A stretch of 64,000 bases of DNA from Kribbella flavida DSM 17836 (GTDB taxonomy: Bacteria; Actinomycetota; Actinomycetes; Propionibacteriales; Kribbellaceae). The notes beneath the pieces are model-generated. The model did no database searches and was not told where the DNA came from. It was given only the letters and a program-made list of their open reading frames with translations. The DNA lies in contig NC_013729.1 of assembly GCF_000024345.1 (NCBI RefSeq), positions 2,852,001-2,916,000 of the forward strand. The letters are read 5' to 3'. Position 1 is the stretch's first letter. Every line of letters begins with the position of its first letter. This document shows, piece after piece, positions 17,652 through 27,168 of this stretch. Made by a program: the position numbers and the translations under genes.

Positions 17652-19460
17652 ATGCGGGACAACCCCTCCCGTAGGCATGGCCGGCACCGGTCTGCCGTTC
17701 CCTCCGACGCACTGAACGAACCGGTCGCCAAGGCCGGCCGCAGGGCCCTGATTCCGATCCTGGCGGCCGGCGCGCTCGTGCTGACCACCGCCGGAGTCGG
17801 CGTCGCGGCGCTCGACTCCGACGAGCCGGCACCCGCCCCGGTGACGGTCACCGCCGCCGCGGACGCCTACGTGTCCACCAAGTCCGCGACCCAGCGGCAC
17901 GGCTGGTCCACCCGGCTCGTCGTCAAGCTGAACGAGTCCACCAGCTACCTCCGGTACGCCGCACCGGCTGTTGCCGACGGCTACGACCGCAAGGCCACCC
18001 TGGTCCTCACCCGGCTGACCACCGGCAACCCGAGCACGATCAAGGTCTCCGCCGCCCCCGGCGGCTGGACCGAGGCGGTCACCGCCGCCACTGCTCCCGC
18101 GCCGGGCGCCCCGATCGCTGCGGCCGCCGACGACGGCCGGTCCCGCGAGTTGCGCATCGACGTGTCCGCGGGCGTGACCCGGAGCGGGTCGCTGGACCTG
18201 GCCCTGACCCAGGCGGCCGGCCGCGGTGGCACGGTCTTCGGTTCCCGGGAGTCCGGCACCGCCCAGACGAAGCTGGAGATCAGCTACCTGCCGGGTGGCT
18301 CGACCCCGCCCGTACCGTCGACGCCCACCTCGGCGCCGACCACGACCGCGCCGACGGTCAGTCCGACGGTGACGGCCACCCGGCCGACCACGACGACGCC
18401 ACGGCCCACCGCCAGCAAGCCGACGGCGACGCCCACGACGACGCCCACGACGACAAAGCCGACGCCCACGCCGACCACGCCGACGCCGACCGCGCCGCCC
18501 ACCAGCGGCCCCGGCTGCACGGTCTCCGCGCTGTTGGTGCCGTCCTGCGGCGCCTGGTGGGGTGCGGCGGCGAACCCGCTGGGTTCGGAGAGCTGGGACC
18601 AGGCGCTGTCGACGTTCGAGGCGACCACCGGCCGTACGGTCGACATCGCGCACTACTACAACTCGAGCCCGAAGCTGTTTCCGACGGCCGAGATGATCAA
18701 GCGGGCCCGCGAACCCGGCAAGAAGCGCATGCTGCTGCTGAACTGGAAGCCGGAGATGGGCCGGACCTGGGCCCAGGTCGCCGCCGGTGACCCGGAGGTC
18801 GACAAGGCGATCGACGCCGAGGCGCGGTACCTGAAGTCGACGTTCCCGGAGAAGTTCTTCCTCGGCATCCACCACGAGCCGGAGGAAGAGGTCAGGCCGG
18901 CCGCCGGCTCGGGCTACACGGCCAAGGACTACCGGGCGATGTACCGGCACGTGGTCCAGCGGCTGCGTGCGAACGGCGTCACCAACGCCGTCTTCGTGAT
19001 GAACTACATGGGCACTCCGCACTGGGGTTCGCAGCCCTGGTTCGAGGACCTCTACCCCGGTGACGACGTGGTCGACTGGATCGCGGAGGACCCGTACATC
19101 TTCGGCGACGACGCGAACTGGTGGGGTCCGTTCACCACCGGCGTCAACCGCAAGGACACCTACACCAATCCCGGCTGGCCGGGCTTCTACACCTGGGCGA
19201 CCACCAAGCACCCGGGCAAGCCGATCATGCTGGGCGAGTGGGGCGTCGACGAGCAGACCATGCTCGGCATGAGCAAGGCCGACGTGCTGCGCACGGTGCA
19301 GGACGGCCTGCGCAAGATGCCGCAGGTCAAGGCGCTGGTGTACTGGAACGAGTCGACCTTCCACACCGTCGGCACGACCAGGCTCGACTCGTCGCCGGCC
19401 AGCCTGGCCGCCGCGCGGGAGATCGCGAACACCGGGCTGCTCGCCCGTCAGCTGAAGTAG
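17652..19460 (+). CDS. Secreted GH26-like glycoside hydrolase with N-terminal carbohydrate-binding-like domain
   Basis: A 602-residue protein. A membrane-spanning signal region lies at about residues 30-55, then a beta-rich domain at about 65-215 (ADAYVSTKSATQRHGWSTRL, the pattern of DNRLRE/CBM96-type modules), a Thr/Pro linker at about 217-290, and a GH26-like barrel at about 292-600. The probable acid/base is E409 in HHEPEEE and the nucleophile E529 in LGEWGVDE. GH26 enzymes cut mannans and related beta-glycans; here the target may be the organism's own polysaccharide. ATG at 17652 follows AGGAAGGA. It is preceded by a c-di-AMP riboswitch and has a linker-free paralogue at 20419. Confidence 0.85.
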   Translation: MRDNPSRRHGRHRSAVPSDALNEPVAKAGRRALIPILAAGALVLTTAGVGVAALDSDEPAPAPVTVTAAADAYVSTKSATQRHGWSTRLVVKLNESTSYLRYAAPAVADGYDRKATLVLTRLTTGNPSTIKVSAAPGGWTEAVTAATAPAPGAPIAAAADDGRSRELRIDVSAGVTRSGSLDLALTQAAGRGGTVFGSRESGTAQTKLEISYLPGGSTPPVPSTPTSAPTTTAPTVSPTVTATRPTTTTPRPTASKPTATPTTTPTTTKPTPTPTTPTPTAPPTSGPGCTVSALLVPSCGAWWGAAANPLGSESWDQALSTFEATTGRTVDIAHYYNSSPKLFPTAEMIKRAREPGKKRMLLLNWKPEMGRTWAQVAAGDPEVDKAIDAEARYLKSTFPEKFFLGIHHEPEEEVRPAAGSGYTAKDYRAMYRHVVQRLRANGVTNAVFVMNYMGTPHWGSQPWFEDLYPGDDVVDWIAEDPYIFGDDANWWGPFTTGVNRKDTYTNPGWPGFYTWATTKHPGKPIMLGEWGVDEQTMLGMSKADVLRTVQDGLRKMPQVKALVYWNESTFHTVGTTRLDSSPASLAAAREIANTGLLARQLK

Positions 19461-19469
19461 CAGGCCCGA

Positions 19470-19554
19470 GGGCACGGCCGGCGCCGGCTGTGCCCACGCA
19501 GAGACATCGAGGCCCTCGTCCGGGTAGTGCGCGATCGCACCACCCGGCGAGGGC
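19470..19554. terminator. Two hairpins between convergent genes
   Basis: GGGCAC..GTGCCC forms a GC-rich hairpin at 19470-19495. A longer imperfect stem of about 19 pairs at 19512-19554 has the loop CGAT. The pair sits between the convergent GH26-like and methyltransferase genes and can stop transcription from both sides. Confidence 0.75.
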
Positions 19555-19569
19555 TTCGTCGGTGGTGGC

Positions 19570-20295
19570 TCAGACCTTTTCGAGCACCAGGATCAGCGCC
19601 ATCCCGAAGAAGCTGAGCCGGGAGCGCTCGATGCCGTCGGTGAGCGGGCGGATCCGGCCGCCCAGACCGGACCGGTCGAACGGCGGCATGATGTAGTCCA
19701 CGCCGACCAGCCGGAACCCCTGGGCCTCGATCTGCCGGGACAGCCCACGCACGGTGAACGACCGGGCGTCGGCCAGCCGCCGGTGCAACGGCACGATCCA
19801 CGGCAGGAACGGCCCGTACCGCGGCGGCCGGCGCTTGCCGAGCACGAAGAAGCCGTGCGTCTCGAACGGGAACCACCGGTTCGGCGAGGTGATCAGGAAC
19901 CGGCCGCCGGGCACCAGTACCCGGTGGATCTCCGCCAGCGAGGCGTCCAGGTCCCGGACGTGCTCGAGCACCTCGATCGTGGTGACCACGTCGAACGACG
20001 CGTCCGGCAGGTCGAGCTGCTCGGCCGGCATCTGCCGGATCACCAGCTTGCCCGCCAGCTCGGTTCCCGCCACCTCCGACCGGAAGACGGCCAGCCGTTC
20101 CGGCTCGACGTCGACCGCGGTGACGTGGTCGAACCCGGCGGCGAGCCGACGGGTGTAGGTGCCGTCGCCGCAGCCGACGTCCAGCAGCCGGCCGCCCGAC
20201 AGTTCGGTCAGGCCGGCGAGCGCGGTGATGCGCTTCTCGACGCCGCGGTCGCCCTTGTTGCTCCGGTGGGCACCCAGGCCCAGCGCACGTGTCAT
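19570..20295 (-). CDS. Class I SAM-dependent methyltransferase
   Basis: A 241-residue protein. Motif I LLDVGCGDGTYTRRLA begins near residue 37, followed by VTAVDVEPERL, SFDVVTTIEVLEHVRDL and RVLVPGGRFLITSPN: a complete Methyltransf_11-type fold. Its position between two GH26-like genes in a polysaccharide locus suggests methylation of a sugar or lipid-linked intermediate, but small-molecule substrates are possible. ATG at 20295 is preceded by GGTGGGGGAA and a clear promoter. Confidence 0.87.
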   Translation of the reverse strand: MTRALGLGAHRSNKGDRGVEKRITALAGLTELSGGRLLDVGCGDGTYTRRLAAGFDHVTAVDVEPERLAVFRSEVAGTELAGKLVIRQMPAEQLDLPDASFDVVTTIEVLEHVRDLDASLAEIHRVLVPGGRFLITSPNRWFPFETHGFFVLGKRRPPRYGPFLPWIVPLHRRLADARSFTVRGLSRQIEAQGFRLVGVDYIMPPFDRSGLGGRIRPLTDGIERSRLSFFGMALILVLEKV

Positions 20296-20344
20296 GACAG
20301 TTTCCCCCACCCCGATACCACAGCCCCCCACAGGCTGGTGCTTC

Positions 20345-20373
20345 ACCCTAGCGATCCAGTCCTGCGCTGACAA
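20345..20373 (-). promoter_or_regulatory. Promoter of the methyltransferase gene
   Basis: On the minus strand TTGTCA (20373-20368) and TAGGGT (20350-20345) are exactly 17 bases apart. The transcript would start about 43 bases ahead of the ATG, with AGCACCAGC close to its 5' end, as in the leader of the polymerase gene at 32009. Confidence 0.6.
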
Positions 20374-20406
20374 CGGTCCCGACCCCCCACCGGGCGGCGT
20401 GGGCAG

Positions 20407-20412
20407 TAGCAT
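20407..20412 (+). promoter_or_regulatory. Candidate -10 of a leaderless transcript for the second GH26-like gene
   Basis: TAGCAT ends seven bases before the ATG at 20419. The spacing suits a transcript that begins at the start codon; the region also lacks a convincing ribosome site. No -35 was identified. Confidence 0.35.
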
Positions 20413-20418
20413 CAGGTG

Positions 20419-21540
20419 ATGAGCGCGCAACGCCCCAACGGGGCGTGGGGCCGGGCCCGCTGGCGGACTGTCGTGGTGGGCTGTGCGGTGATGACGGCGG
20501 TCGCCCTGGTGAGTTGCGGCCTGGTGTCCGACGCCGAGGACCCGCCTCCCGTACCGCGGGTGACGACGACACCGCGGGCGGTTCCGACCACCGCTTGCAC
20601 CGTGTCCGCGCTGCTGGTGCCGTCGTGCGGCGCCTGGTTCGGTGTCGCGGCGAACCCGCTGGGTGACGAGTCGTGGGACGAGGCGTTGCCGGCGTTCGAG
20701 AAGGTGCTCGGCCGCCCGGTCGACATCGCCCACTACTACAACTCGAGCCCGAAGCTGTTCCCGGCCGAGGACATGGTCCGGCGGGCCAGGGAGCCGGGCA
20801 AGAAGCGCCTGCTGCTGCTGAACTGGAAGCCCGAGATGGGCCGGACCTGGGCCGAGGTCGCTGCCGGTGACCCGGAGGTGGACGCCGCGATCGACGCGCA
20901 GGCGCAGTACCTGCGGACGACGTTCCCGGAGCGGTTCTTCCTGACCATCCACCACGAGCCGGAGGAGGAGGTCGAGCCGGCCGCCGGGTCGGGCTTCACC
21001 GCCAAGGACTACGCGGCGATGTACCGGCGGGTGGCGCTGCGGCTGAAGGCCAAGGGCGTGACGAACGCGGTGCTCGTGATGACGTACCGCGGCGCGCCGC
21101 ACTGGGGTGCCCAGCCGTGGTTCGAGGATCTCTATCCCGGCGACGACGTGGTGGACTGGATCGCCGAGGACCCCTACATCTTCGGGCCCGACCCGGAGTA
21201 CTCCGGCGGGATCGGGCAGGCGGTGAACCGCACCCAGCGCAAGTACCCGCAGTGGCCCGGCTTCTACACCTGGGCGACCACCAAGCACCCGGGCAAACCG
21301 ATCATGCTGGCCGAGTGGGGCGTCAGCCGCAATCTCGGCGAGGTGACCCGCAGTGCGGTGTTCGCGACGATGCCGGACCAGCTCGCCGCCTATCCGCAGG
21401 TGAAGGCGCTGGTGTACTGGCACGAGACCGACTTCGGCGACATCGGGGCCACTCGGCTCAAGGCCGGCGACCCTTCCGTTAGTGCCCTGCGGACCGCGCT
21501 GCAGTCCCCGCGGCTCAAGCCGCCCGCTGTCCCCAACTGA
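20419..21540 (+). CDS. GH26-like glycoside hydrolase lipoprotein
   Basis: A 373-residue protein. The lipoprotein signal ends VALVSC (Cys near residue 33), followed by a short Thr/Pro linker and a GH26-like barrel closely related to that of the protein at 17652; long blocks such as DIAHYYNSSPKLFP and GFYTWATTKHPGKPIML are shared. The probable catalytic residues are E180 (HHEPEEE) and E299 (LAEWGVS). It lacks the carbohydrate-binding-like domain of its paralogue and would stay membrane-anchored. A GTG lies one codon upstream of the chosen ATG. Confidence 0.85.
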   Translation: MSAQRPNGAWGRARWRTVVVGCAVMTAVALVSCGLVSDAEDPPPVPRVTTTPRAVPTTACTVSALLVPSCGAWFGVAANPLGDESWDEALPAFEKVLGRPVDIAHYYNSSPKLFPAEDMVRRAREPGKKRLLLLNWKPEMGRTWAEVAAGDPEVDAAIDAQAQYLRTTFPERFFLTIHHEPEEEVEPAAGSGFTAKDYAAMYRRVALRLKAKGVTNAVLVMTYRGAPHWGAQPWFEDLYPGDDVVDWIAEDPYIFGPDPEYSGGIGQAVNRTQRKYPQWPGFYTWATTKHPGKPIMLAEWGVSRNLGEVTRSAVFATMPDQLAAYPQVKALVYWHETDFGDIGATRLKAGDPSVSALRTALQSPRLKPPAVPN

Positions 21541-21552
21541 GCGGCGCGGCGG

Positions 21553-22887
21553 CTAGCGCAGGGTGATCAGCAGGTGCCGGCGGCCGACGGCGACGGCCGT
21601 CACCCAGTTCGGTGCCGGGACGCCGTTCTCGACCGACACCGGTCCGGGCTTGCTGCGGTCGGCACGGTCACCGCTGGCGAGCTGGCCGCGCCCGTTCGCG
21701 CCCCAGGTGAGGATGGTGCCGTTCTGCAGGACCGCCACGCTGTAGCTCTCACCGGCGAAGACATGCTTGACGGCCAGCAGCTTCGGCTCGTCGCCGCGGC
21801 CCCGCACGGGGCTCGCGAACGGCTGCACCTTGACCGTGCCGTTGCCGAGCTGCCCGGCGTTGTTGTGGCCCCAGCCGACCACCGAGCCGTCCTTGAGCAA
21901 CGCCAGCGTGTACTTCTCCGCCGACGAGATCTCGGTGGCGCCGGTGAGCGGTTGACCCGGCCCGATCAGGACCGGAGCGGGAAAGTTGCGCTTGACCCCG
22001 GTGCCGTCGCCGAGCTGGTTGACGTCGTTGCGGCCCCAGGTCATCACCCGGCCGTCGCCGAGCAGCGCGACCGAGTGCTGCCCGCCGATGGCGATCGCGC
22101 GCACGTTGCCGAGCGGGACCTTGCCCTGGCCGGTGATCGCGACCGGCAACTTCGCGACCGGCGGAGCCGACGTGCCGAGCTGACCGAAGGTGTTGTCGCC
22201 CCAGCCCAGCACGGTGCCGCGATCGGTCAGCGCCAGCTCGCTGCCGCCGTCGACCGAGATCGCCCGGACGCCGGTCAGCGGACCGGTGCCGCTCGGATTC
22301 AGCACGACGCTCGGCGTGGTCGGGTTCGCGGTGGTGTCGGCGTTGCCGCGCTGACCCGAGTTCGCCCGGCCCCAGACCACCACCGTGCCGTCCTTGCGCA
22401 GGGCAACCGACGTGTTGGAGTCGGCCGCGATGTCGACGACGCCGGTCAGCGCGCCCGGCGTGTTGTCCGGTGCGCGGACCGGCAGCGGGACCACCGAGGC
22501 CGCGCGGGTGCCGGTGCCGAGCTGGCCGTCGTCGTTGGCTCCCCACGCCAGCACCCGGCCGTCGTTCAGCAGGGCCAGCGAGTGCTGCTCGCCCGCGGCC
22601 AAGGCCACCACGCCGACCAGGTTCGCCCCGGTGCGGTCCACCACCGGGCCGAAGCTGGTCCGGATCCCGGTCGGTGCGGACCGGCCCAGCTGGCCGGCGT
22701 CGGAGAACCCGGTCGACAGCACCAGGCCACCGGTGTTCGACGGCCCGGCGGCGGTCGGTGCGGCCAAGGGCTGGGCTTTCGCGCAGGCGCCGATCCCGGC
22801 GGCCGCCGTCAGCGCGACGACGAGCAGGACGGGACGGTGCAGCGCTCGGGGACCGAGCGCCCGCAGGACGGGGCGGAACGTCTTCAC
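21553..22887 (-). CDS. RCC1-repeat lipoprotein
   Basis: A 444-residue protein. The signal peptide ends with lipobox IGAC (Cys near residue 34), followed by about seven RCC1-type repeats of roughly 50 residues, each with an ALL.DG.V..WG.N..GQLG pattern, forming a seven-bladed propeller. No enzyme motif was seen. The GTG start overlaps the stop of the flippase gene (GTGA), making it the eighth and last gene of the polymerase-to-flippase operon. It is inferred to be an outer-face scaffold or glycan-binding protein of that assembly machine. The stop lies 12 bases from the convergent GH26-like gene. Confidence 0.88.
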   Translation of the reverse strand: MKTFRPVLRALGPRALHRPVLLVVALTAAAGIGACAKAQPLAAPTAAGPSNTGGLVLSTGFSDAGQLGRSAPTGIRTSFGPVVDRTGANLVGVVALAAGEQHSLALLNDGRVLAWGANDDGQLGTGTRAASVVPLPVRAPDNTPGALTGVVDIAADSNTSVALRKDGTVVVWGRANSGQRGNADTTANPTTPSVVLNPSGTGPLTGVRAISVDGGSELALTDRGTVLGWGDNTFGQLGTSAPPVAKLPVAITGQGKVPLGNVRAIAIGGQHSVALLGDGRVMTWGRNDVNQLGDGTGVKRNFPAPVLIGPGQPLTGATEISSAEKYTLALLKDGSVVGWGHNNAGQLGNGTVKVQPFASPVRGRGDEPKLLAVKHVFAGESYSVAVLQNGTILTWGANGRGQLASGDRADRSKPGPVSVENGVPAPNWVTAVAVGRRHLLITLR

Positions 22888-24488
22888 AGGGGTACCGGCT
22901 TCGTGTCGTCTCCGGCAGGCAGCACACCGGCCGGGTCGGGGTGACGACGGCGCCGCAGCATCGCGGTGAACGCCGTCAGGGCGAGGTGGTCGCGCAGCTT
23001 CCACAGCGCGGTCAGGTAGCCGACGGCCCCCGCCGCCAGCACGGCCACGAGCATCCCGTCGGAGGGGTCCGCGACCAGGTTCAGGAGCAGTGGCGGTACG
23101 GCGAAGCAGGCCAGCGCCAAGCCGCCGACCGATACCGACAGGCGGCTGAACGGCAGCCAGTGCAGGGTGGCCGAGACCTGGATCATGCCGAGCACGTTGC
23201 GCACCACGATCGCCGCCGCCCACGCGACCGCCGCACCGACCATGCCGATGCGCGGGATCAGGAGCAGGTTCAGGACCAGGTTGACGCCGAGCGCGACCAG
23301 CGCGTTGACCAGGCTCAGCCCGCTCCGGCCGGCCATCAGCAGGATCAGGTCCACCGGACCGCCCGCGGCAGCCAGCAGCGCGGCCACGGCCAGCACGACG
23401 ACCACGTCGTCGCCGGCCCGGTACGCCGTACCGCCGAACACGTGCAGCAGGAACGGCGCCAGCGCCAGGCAGGCCAGGAAGAACGGCCACGTCAGCGCCA
23501 TCGTCCACGCGGTGACGGTCTGGAACACCCGCTTGGTCTCCCGGCCGTCCCCGGCGGACAGCAACGCACTGGTGTGCGGAGCCGCGACCTGCTGGATCGC
23601 TTGGGCACCGAGCTGGCCGATCACGAACAGCCGGGTGGCGACGGTGTAGACCGCCGCCTCGGCCGGTGAGCGCAGTGCGGCGACGAGCACGATGTCGGCT
23701 CGTTGCAAGATGCTCTGGCTGATCCGTGAGATCACCCGCGGCCAGGTGTAGGCGGCGTACTCGCGCCAGAGCGCCGTACGCGCCGACGGCGGCCGGCCCG
23801 GCCCGCTGCGGGCGACCAGACGCCGCTCGATCAGCAGGAACCAGCCGATCGCGGCAAGCGTGGCTACGACGTACGGGAGGGCCCAGGCCAGCGTCAGGCC
23901 ACCGAGCCCGGCGCCGGCCGCGACCGCGACGCCGACGCAGCCGACCTGCAGCAGCGCCCGGCCGATCTTGTCCACCAGCACGGTCGGCCGGATCGCGGTG
24001 AGCCCGCGGGTGGCGGACAGCACGGTGTTCGTCACCGCCGCGAGCGGGATGCAGACGGCCAGGACGGCGACCGCCCGGCTGCCTCCGGCCGCGCTGCCGT
24101 CACCCAGAACGACGTCCGCCGCCTGACCGCGCAGGACCAGCAGGACCACGCCGAGCAGGCCGCCGCCGAGCAGGGACACCAGCGCGGCCATCCGGACGGT
24201 GGTGCGGGCGTCGGCCAGCCGGTCCTCGACCAGGAAGTGCGGAAGGAACTTCGACAGCGACACGTCCGAGCCGAGTTCGGCGATCGCCGCGACGATCAGG
24301 AACACCGCGGTCAGCGCGAACAGGCCGCCGGCCACGGTGGCGTCGGTGCCGCGGGTCACCACCCAGGTGAGCAGCAGGGTGAGCACCGCGCCGCCGGCGG
24401 CTCCGACCAGGTTGGCGGAGCCGCCGCGGGCGATCTTCGCCAGGCTGGCCGGGTGGGGACCCGTCGTGCCGGTGAGCGGAAGGGCCAC
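22884..24488 (-). CDS. Wzx-like polysaccharide flippase, copy 1
   Basis: A 534-residue membrane protein with about 12-14 hydrophobic segments and the MATE/MVF-like pattern of repeat-unit flippases (ARGGSANLVGAAGGAVLTLLL at the N-terminus, ADIVLVAALRSPAEAAVYTVATR in the middle). It would flip lipid-linked repeat units to the outer face for the polymerase. The start is GTG at 24488, sharing one base with the stop of the Wzz-like gene. The tail HPDPAGVLPAGDDTKPVPL is cytoplasmic and Pro-rich. Confidence 0.88.
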   Translation of the reverse strand: MALPLTGTTGPHPASLAKIARGGSANLVGAAGGAVLTLLLTWVVTRGTDATVAGGLFALTAVFLIVAAIAELGSDVSLSKFLPHFLVEDRLADARTTVRMAALVSLLGGGLLGVVLLVLRGQAADVVLGDGSAAGGSRAVAVLAVCIPLAAVTNTVLSATRGLTAIRPTVLVDKIGRALLQVGCVGVAVAAGAGLGGLTLAWALPYVVATLAAIGWFLLIERRLVARSGPGRPPSARTALWREYAAYTWPRVISRISQSILQRADIVLVAALRSPAEAAVYTVATRLFVIGQLGAQAIQQVAAPHTSALLSAGDGRETKRVFQTVTAWTMALTWPFFLACLALAPFLLHVFGGTAYRAGDDVVVVLAVAALLAAAGGPVDLILLMAGRSGLSLVNALVALGVNLVLNLLLIPRIGMVGAAVAWAAAIVVRNVLGMIQVSATLHWLPFSRLSVSVGGLALACFAVPPLLLNLVADPSDGMLVAVLAAGAVGYLTALWKLRDHLALTAFTAMLRRRRHPDPAGVLPAGDDTKPVPL

Positions 24489-26218
24489 TACACCGTTCTC
24501 CGTGTGCTGGCGTACCCGGCCTTCTCGCCGGTCTTCTCACCGGCCGGCTGATCCTCGACCACCCTCCGGTCCTCCAGCACGGGCATCTCCTCCGTCCGCT
24601 CGTCCGCCGCCGCCACCGCGGGCGCCGCTACCACCGGCGCCGCCACCGGTTGCGGTACGGCGTCCGCGACGGCCGGGACCGGGTCGACCTGGTCGTGCGC
24701 AGGCTCGTCCCCGGTGCGGCCGCGATGCAGCAGACCGGACCGGACCGGCTGGTCGACCACGACGCCGACCAGGCGCGCGCCGCCGCGGGTGACGGCCTCG
24801 GCCGCGTGCTGGAGATCGGCCGCGGTGGTCTGCCGGAGGCTGACCAGGATGATCACGTCGGTGCACAGGTCCGCCAGCGTGAGCGCCTCGGGTGCCGATG
24901 CGATCGGGCCGGCCACCAGGACCCAGTGGGAGTCCGGCGCCAGGCCCTCGAGGAACGACCGCATCTGCGGGGACGCCAGCTTGTCGACGGAGCTGGAGTA
25001 CCGCGGGCCGACCGGCACGAACCGCAGATTTTCCTGGTACTGCGTCGCCACCTCGTCCGGGTCCGCGTCCTCGTTCAGCACCTCCGCGACGCCGTCCGCG
25101 TCGGCCAGTCCGGTCGCCCGGGTCAGATCACCGTCGGTGTCGACGAGCGTGACGGTCTGGTCGGCCCGGGCGAGGGCGGCCGCGAGCGCCAGGGGAGTGG
25201 TGGTGTGCGGACCGGCCGCACCGGCCGGTACGAGCAGGACCGCTCCGCCGTCCGGACTGGCGACGCCGAGCATGCTGCGCAGCAGCCGGGCACCGTCGGG
25301 CAGGTCCGCGGCCGCGTCGCTGAGCAGCGCTTCCGCTCGTTCGCCGGAGGTCGACTCGACCGTGCTGAGCACCGGGTAGCCGACGGCCTTGACGTCGTCG
25401 ACGGTCCGCAGCGTGCGGTCGTTGAGCGACCGCACGATCGCCAGCACCAACCCGAGCAGGAGGCCGATCGCAGCGCCCGCGACCGGCAGGATCCAGCTCG
25501 GCAAGCCGGCTGTTCCGGTCGGCAGCGCGGCCGGCGACAGCACCTGGCCGGGATCGCCCTGGAACAGCCGCAGGTCGCTGATCTGGGCCTCCAGCTTCGA
25601 CGCTTCCGCGGTCGCCGTCGTCACCCGCTGCTCGGCGAGCACCCGGGCCGGCGAGCCGGCGGAGGTCTTGGCCAGCGCGGCCAGGTTGCGCTGCAGCGCC
25701 GACTGGTTGGCGGTCCGGGCCTTGGTGAGGTTGTTGATCTGGGCCTGGACCGACTGCGCCGCCCGGCGCTCGCGGGCGATGAGGTACGCGTTCGCGAACG
25801 CGTTCGCCCCGTTGCGCGCGGCGGCCGGCGTGATGTCGGTGTAGGCCACCTCGAGCACCTGCGAGTTCGGCGGGGTGGTCACCGCCAGCTGCTCGACCAG
25901 CGCCGCGACCGACGCGCTGCTGCGCAGGGACGACTTGGCGATCTGCGCGACCGCGTCGGAGCTGACCAGCTGCGCCTCGGTGCCCAGGTTGGCCAGGTTC
26001 TGTCCACGGGTCCCCGGCGCGTACGGGTTGCCGTCGGCCGGCTCGACCAGGACGGTCGCCGTCGCGGTGTAGGTGGCCGGTTGCTGGCGGGCGCCGAGAA
26101 AGCCCAGCCCCGTGCCGACGGCCAGCAGCAGCGCGATCACCGGCAGCCGGCGTGCGAGCCCCGACCAGGTGAACCTGCTGCCCTGTACGGCGCCTGTCGT
26201 CTCCGTCGTGCCACTCAT
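24488..26218 (-). CDS. Wzz-like chain-length co-polymerase with degenerate kinase-like domain
   Basis: A 576-residue protein. Membrane segment at about 25-43, an extracytoplasmic Wzz region rich in coiled coil (about 140-210), and a second membrane segment at about 243-262. The cytoplasmic domain that follows resembles a bacterial tyrosine kinase, but the Walker A position reads VPAGAAGPHTTTP without the GK[ST] lysine, while LVDTDGDL (Walker A'-like, about 357) remains. The acidic Pro/Ala-rich tail has no tyrosine cluster. It probably sets polymer length without being an active kinase. ATG at 26218 overlaps the GT2 stop in an ATGA, which decides between two possible starts. Confidence 0.86.
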   Translation of the reverse strand: MSGTTETTGAVQGSRFTWSGLARRLPVIALLLAVGTGLGFLGARQQPATYTATATVLVEPADGNPYAPGTRGQNLANLGTEAQLVSSDAVAQIAKSSLRSSASVAALVEQLAVTTPPNSQVLEVAYTDITPAAARNGANAFANAYLIARERRAAQSVQAQINNLTKARTANQSALQRNLAALAKTSAGSPARVLAEQRVTTATAEASKLEAQISDLRLFQGDPGQVLSPAALPTGTAGLPSWILPVAGAAIGLLLGLVLAIVRSLNDRTLRTVDDVKAVGYPVLSTVESTSGERAEALLSDAAADLPDGARLLRSMLGVASPDGGAVLLVPAGAAGPHTTTPLALAAALARADQTVTLVDTDGDLTRATGLADADGVAEVLNEDADPDEVATQYQENLRFVPVGPRYSSSVDKLASPQMRSFLEGLAPDSHWVLVAGPIASAPEALTLADLCTDVIILVSLRQTTAADLQHAAEAVTRGGARLVGVVVDQPVRSGLLHRGRTGDEPAHDQVDPVPAVADAVPQPVAAPVVAAPAVAAADERTEEMPVLEDRRVVEDQPAGEKTGEKAGYASTRRTV

Positions 26219-27168
26219 ATTCCCCGCCCTCTCGCATTCGCCCATGACAACGCTCTGTCCGCCGGGACGACCCCAGATGCGATCGCCAGCGCGAGGTACC
26301 CGCGCTTCTCACCAGGTGCCAGCCGGAGCGCCCGCAGGGCCCACCGGGAGGAGTCCGACCGCCGCTGCAGCGCGGCGTACGCCACGGCCTTCTGGCCGTA
26401 GATCCGGGCCAGCCCGCGCGGACTGTCCCGGATCACCGCGTGCTTGTCGACCATGTAGTCCAGCGCGTCGATGATCACCGCCCAGCGGGTGGTGAAGAAG
26501 GAGCCCGGGTGCCACAGCACCTCGACCAGCGGCTTGCTCACCACGGCCACCTTCTCGGCGGCCAGCGCGCGCAGCATCCAGTCGTAGTCCTCGGCGTACC
26601 CGCCGGGCAGGTCCTCGTCGACCCAGCCGATCCGGTCGAACGCCGCCCGGCTCACCACGACCGTGGACGGATGGGCCTCCATCACCCGGCGGCGGGCCAG
26701 CTCGGCCACCGTGACGTCGGCCGGCGTCGGCACCCGCACGTGGGTCTGGTCGCCGATGGTGATCTGGATGCCGCAGACCGACAGCCCGGCCCCGGCGGTG
26801 GTCATCATCGCCACCTGCGTGCTGAGCTTGTCCGGCCGCCAGCTGTCGTCGTCGTCGCAGAACGCCAGCAGTTCGCCGTTCGAAGCGGTCACGCCGCTGT
26901 TGCGGGCGCCGGCCAGGCCGGGTGTCCGGGAGTTGGTCACGACCAGGACCCGCCGCCCACCGGCCCGGCCGGTCAGCGGCAGGTCGGCGGCCAGCCCGGT
27001 CTCGGGTTCGCTCTGGTCGTACACGATGACCAGCTCGACCGGCCCAGGATAGTCCTGGGCGGCGATCGACCCGAGCGCCTTGCGGAGCAGCTCCGGCCGG
27101 TTCCGGGTGGCGACCACGACGCTCACGGTGGGGGTCGCGGCCCCGGACGCTACGGGGTCTGGGCTCAT
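26215..27168 (-). CDS. Family 2 glycosyltransferase
   Basis: A 317-residue GT-A enzyme. TVSVVVATRNRPELLRKALGSIAAQ begins near residue 14 and the metal/nucleotide motif FCDDDDSW lies near residue 100; GGYAEDYDWMLRALAA carries the ED acceptor/base motif. There is no membrane segment. It would add a sugar to the lipid-linked repeat unit on the cytoplasmic face. The start and stop overlap the two Wzz-like genes, so it is made in step with them. The donor sugar is unknown. Confidence 0.9.
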   Translation of the reverse strand: MSPDPVASGAATPTVSVVVATRNRPELLRKALGSIAAQDYPGPVELVIVYDQSEPETGLAADLPLTGRAGGRRVLVVTNSRTPGLAGARNSGVTASNGELLAFCDDDDSWRPDKLSTQVAMMTTAGAGLSVCGIQITIGDQTHVRVPTPADVTVAELARRRVMEAHPSTVVVSRAAFDRIGWVDEDLPGGYAEDYDWMLRALAAEKVAVVSKPLVEVLWHPGSFFTTRWAVIIDALDYMVDKHAVIRDSPRGLARIYGQKAVAYAALQRRSDSSRWALRALRLAPGEKRGYLALAIASGVVPADRALSWANARGRGI

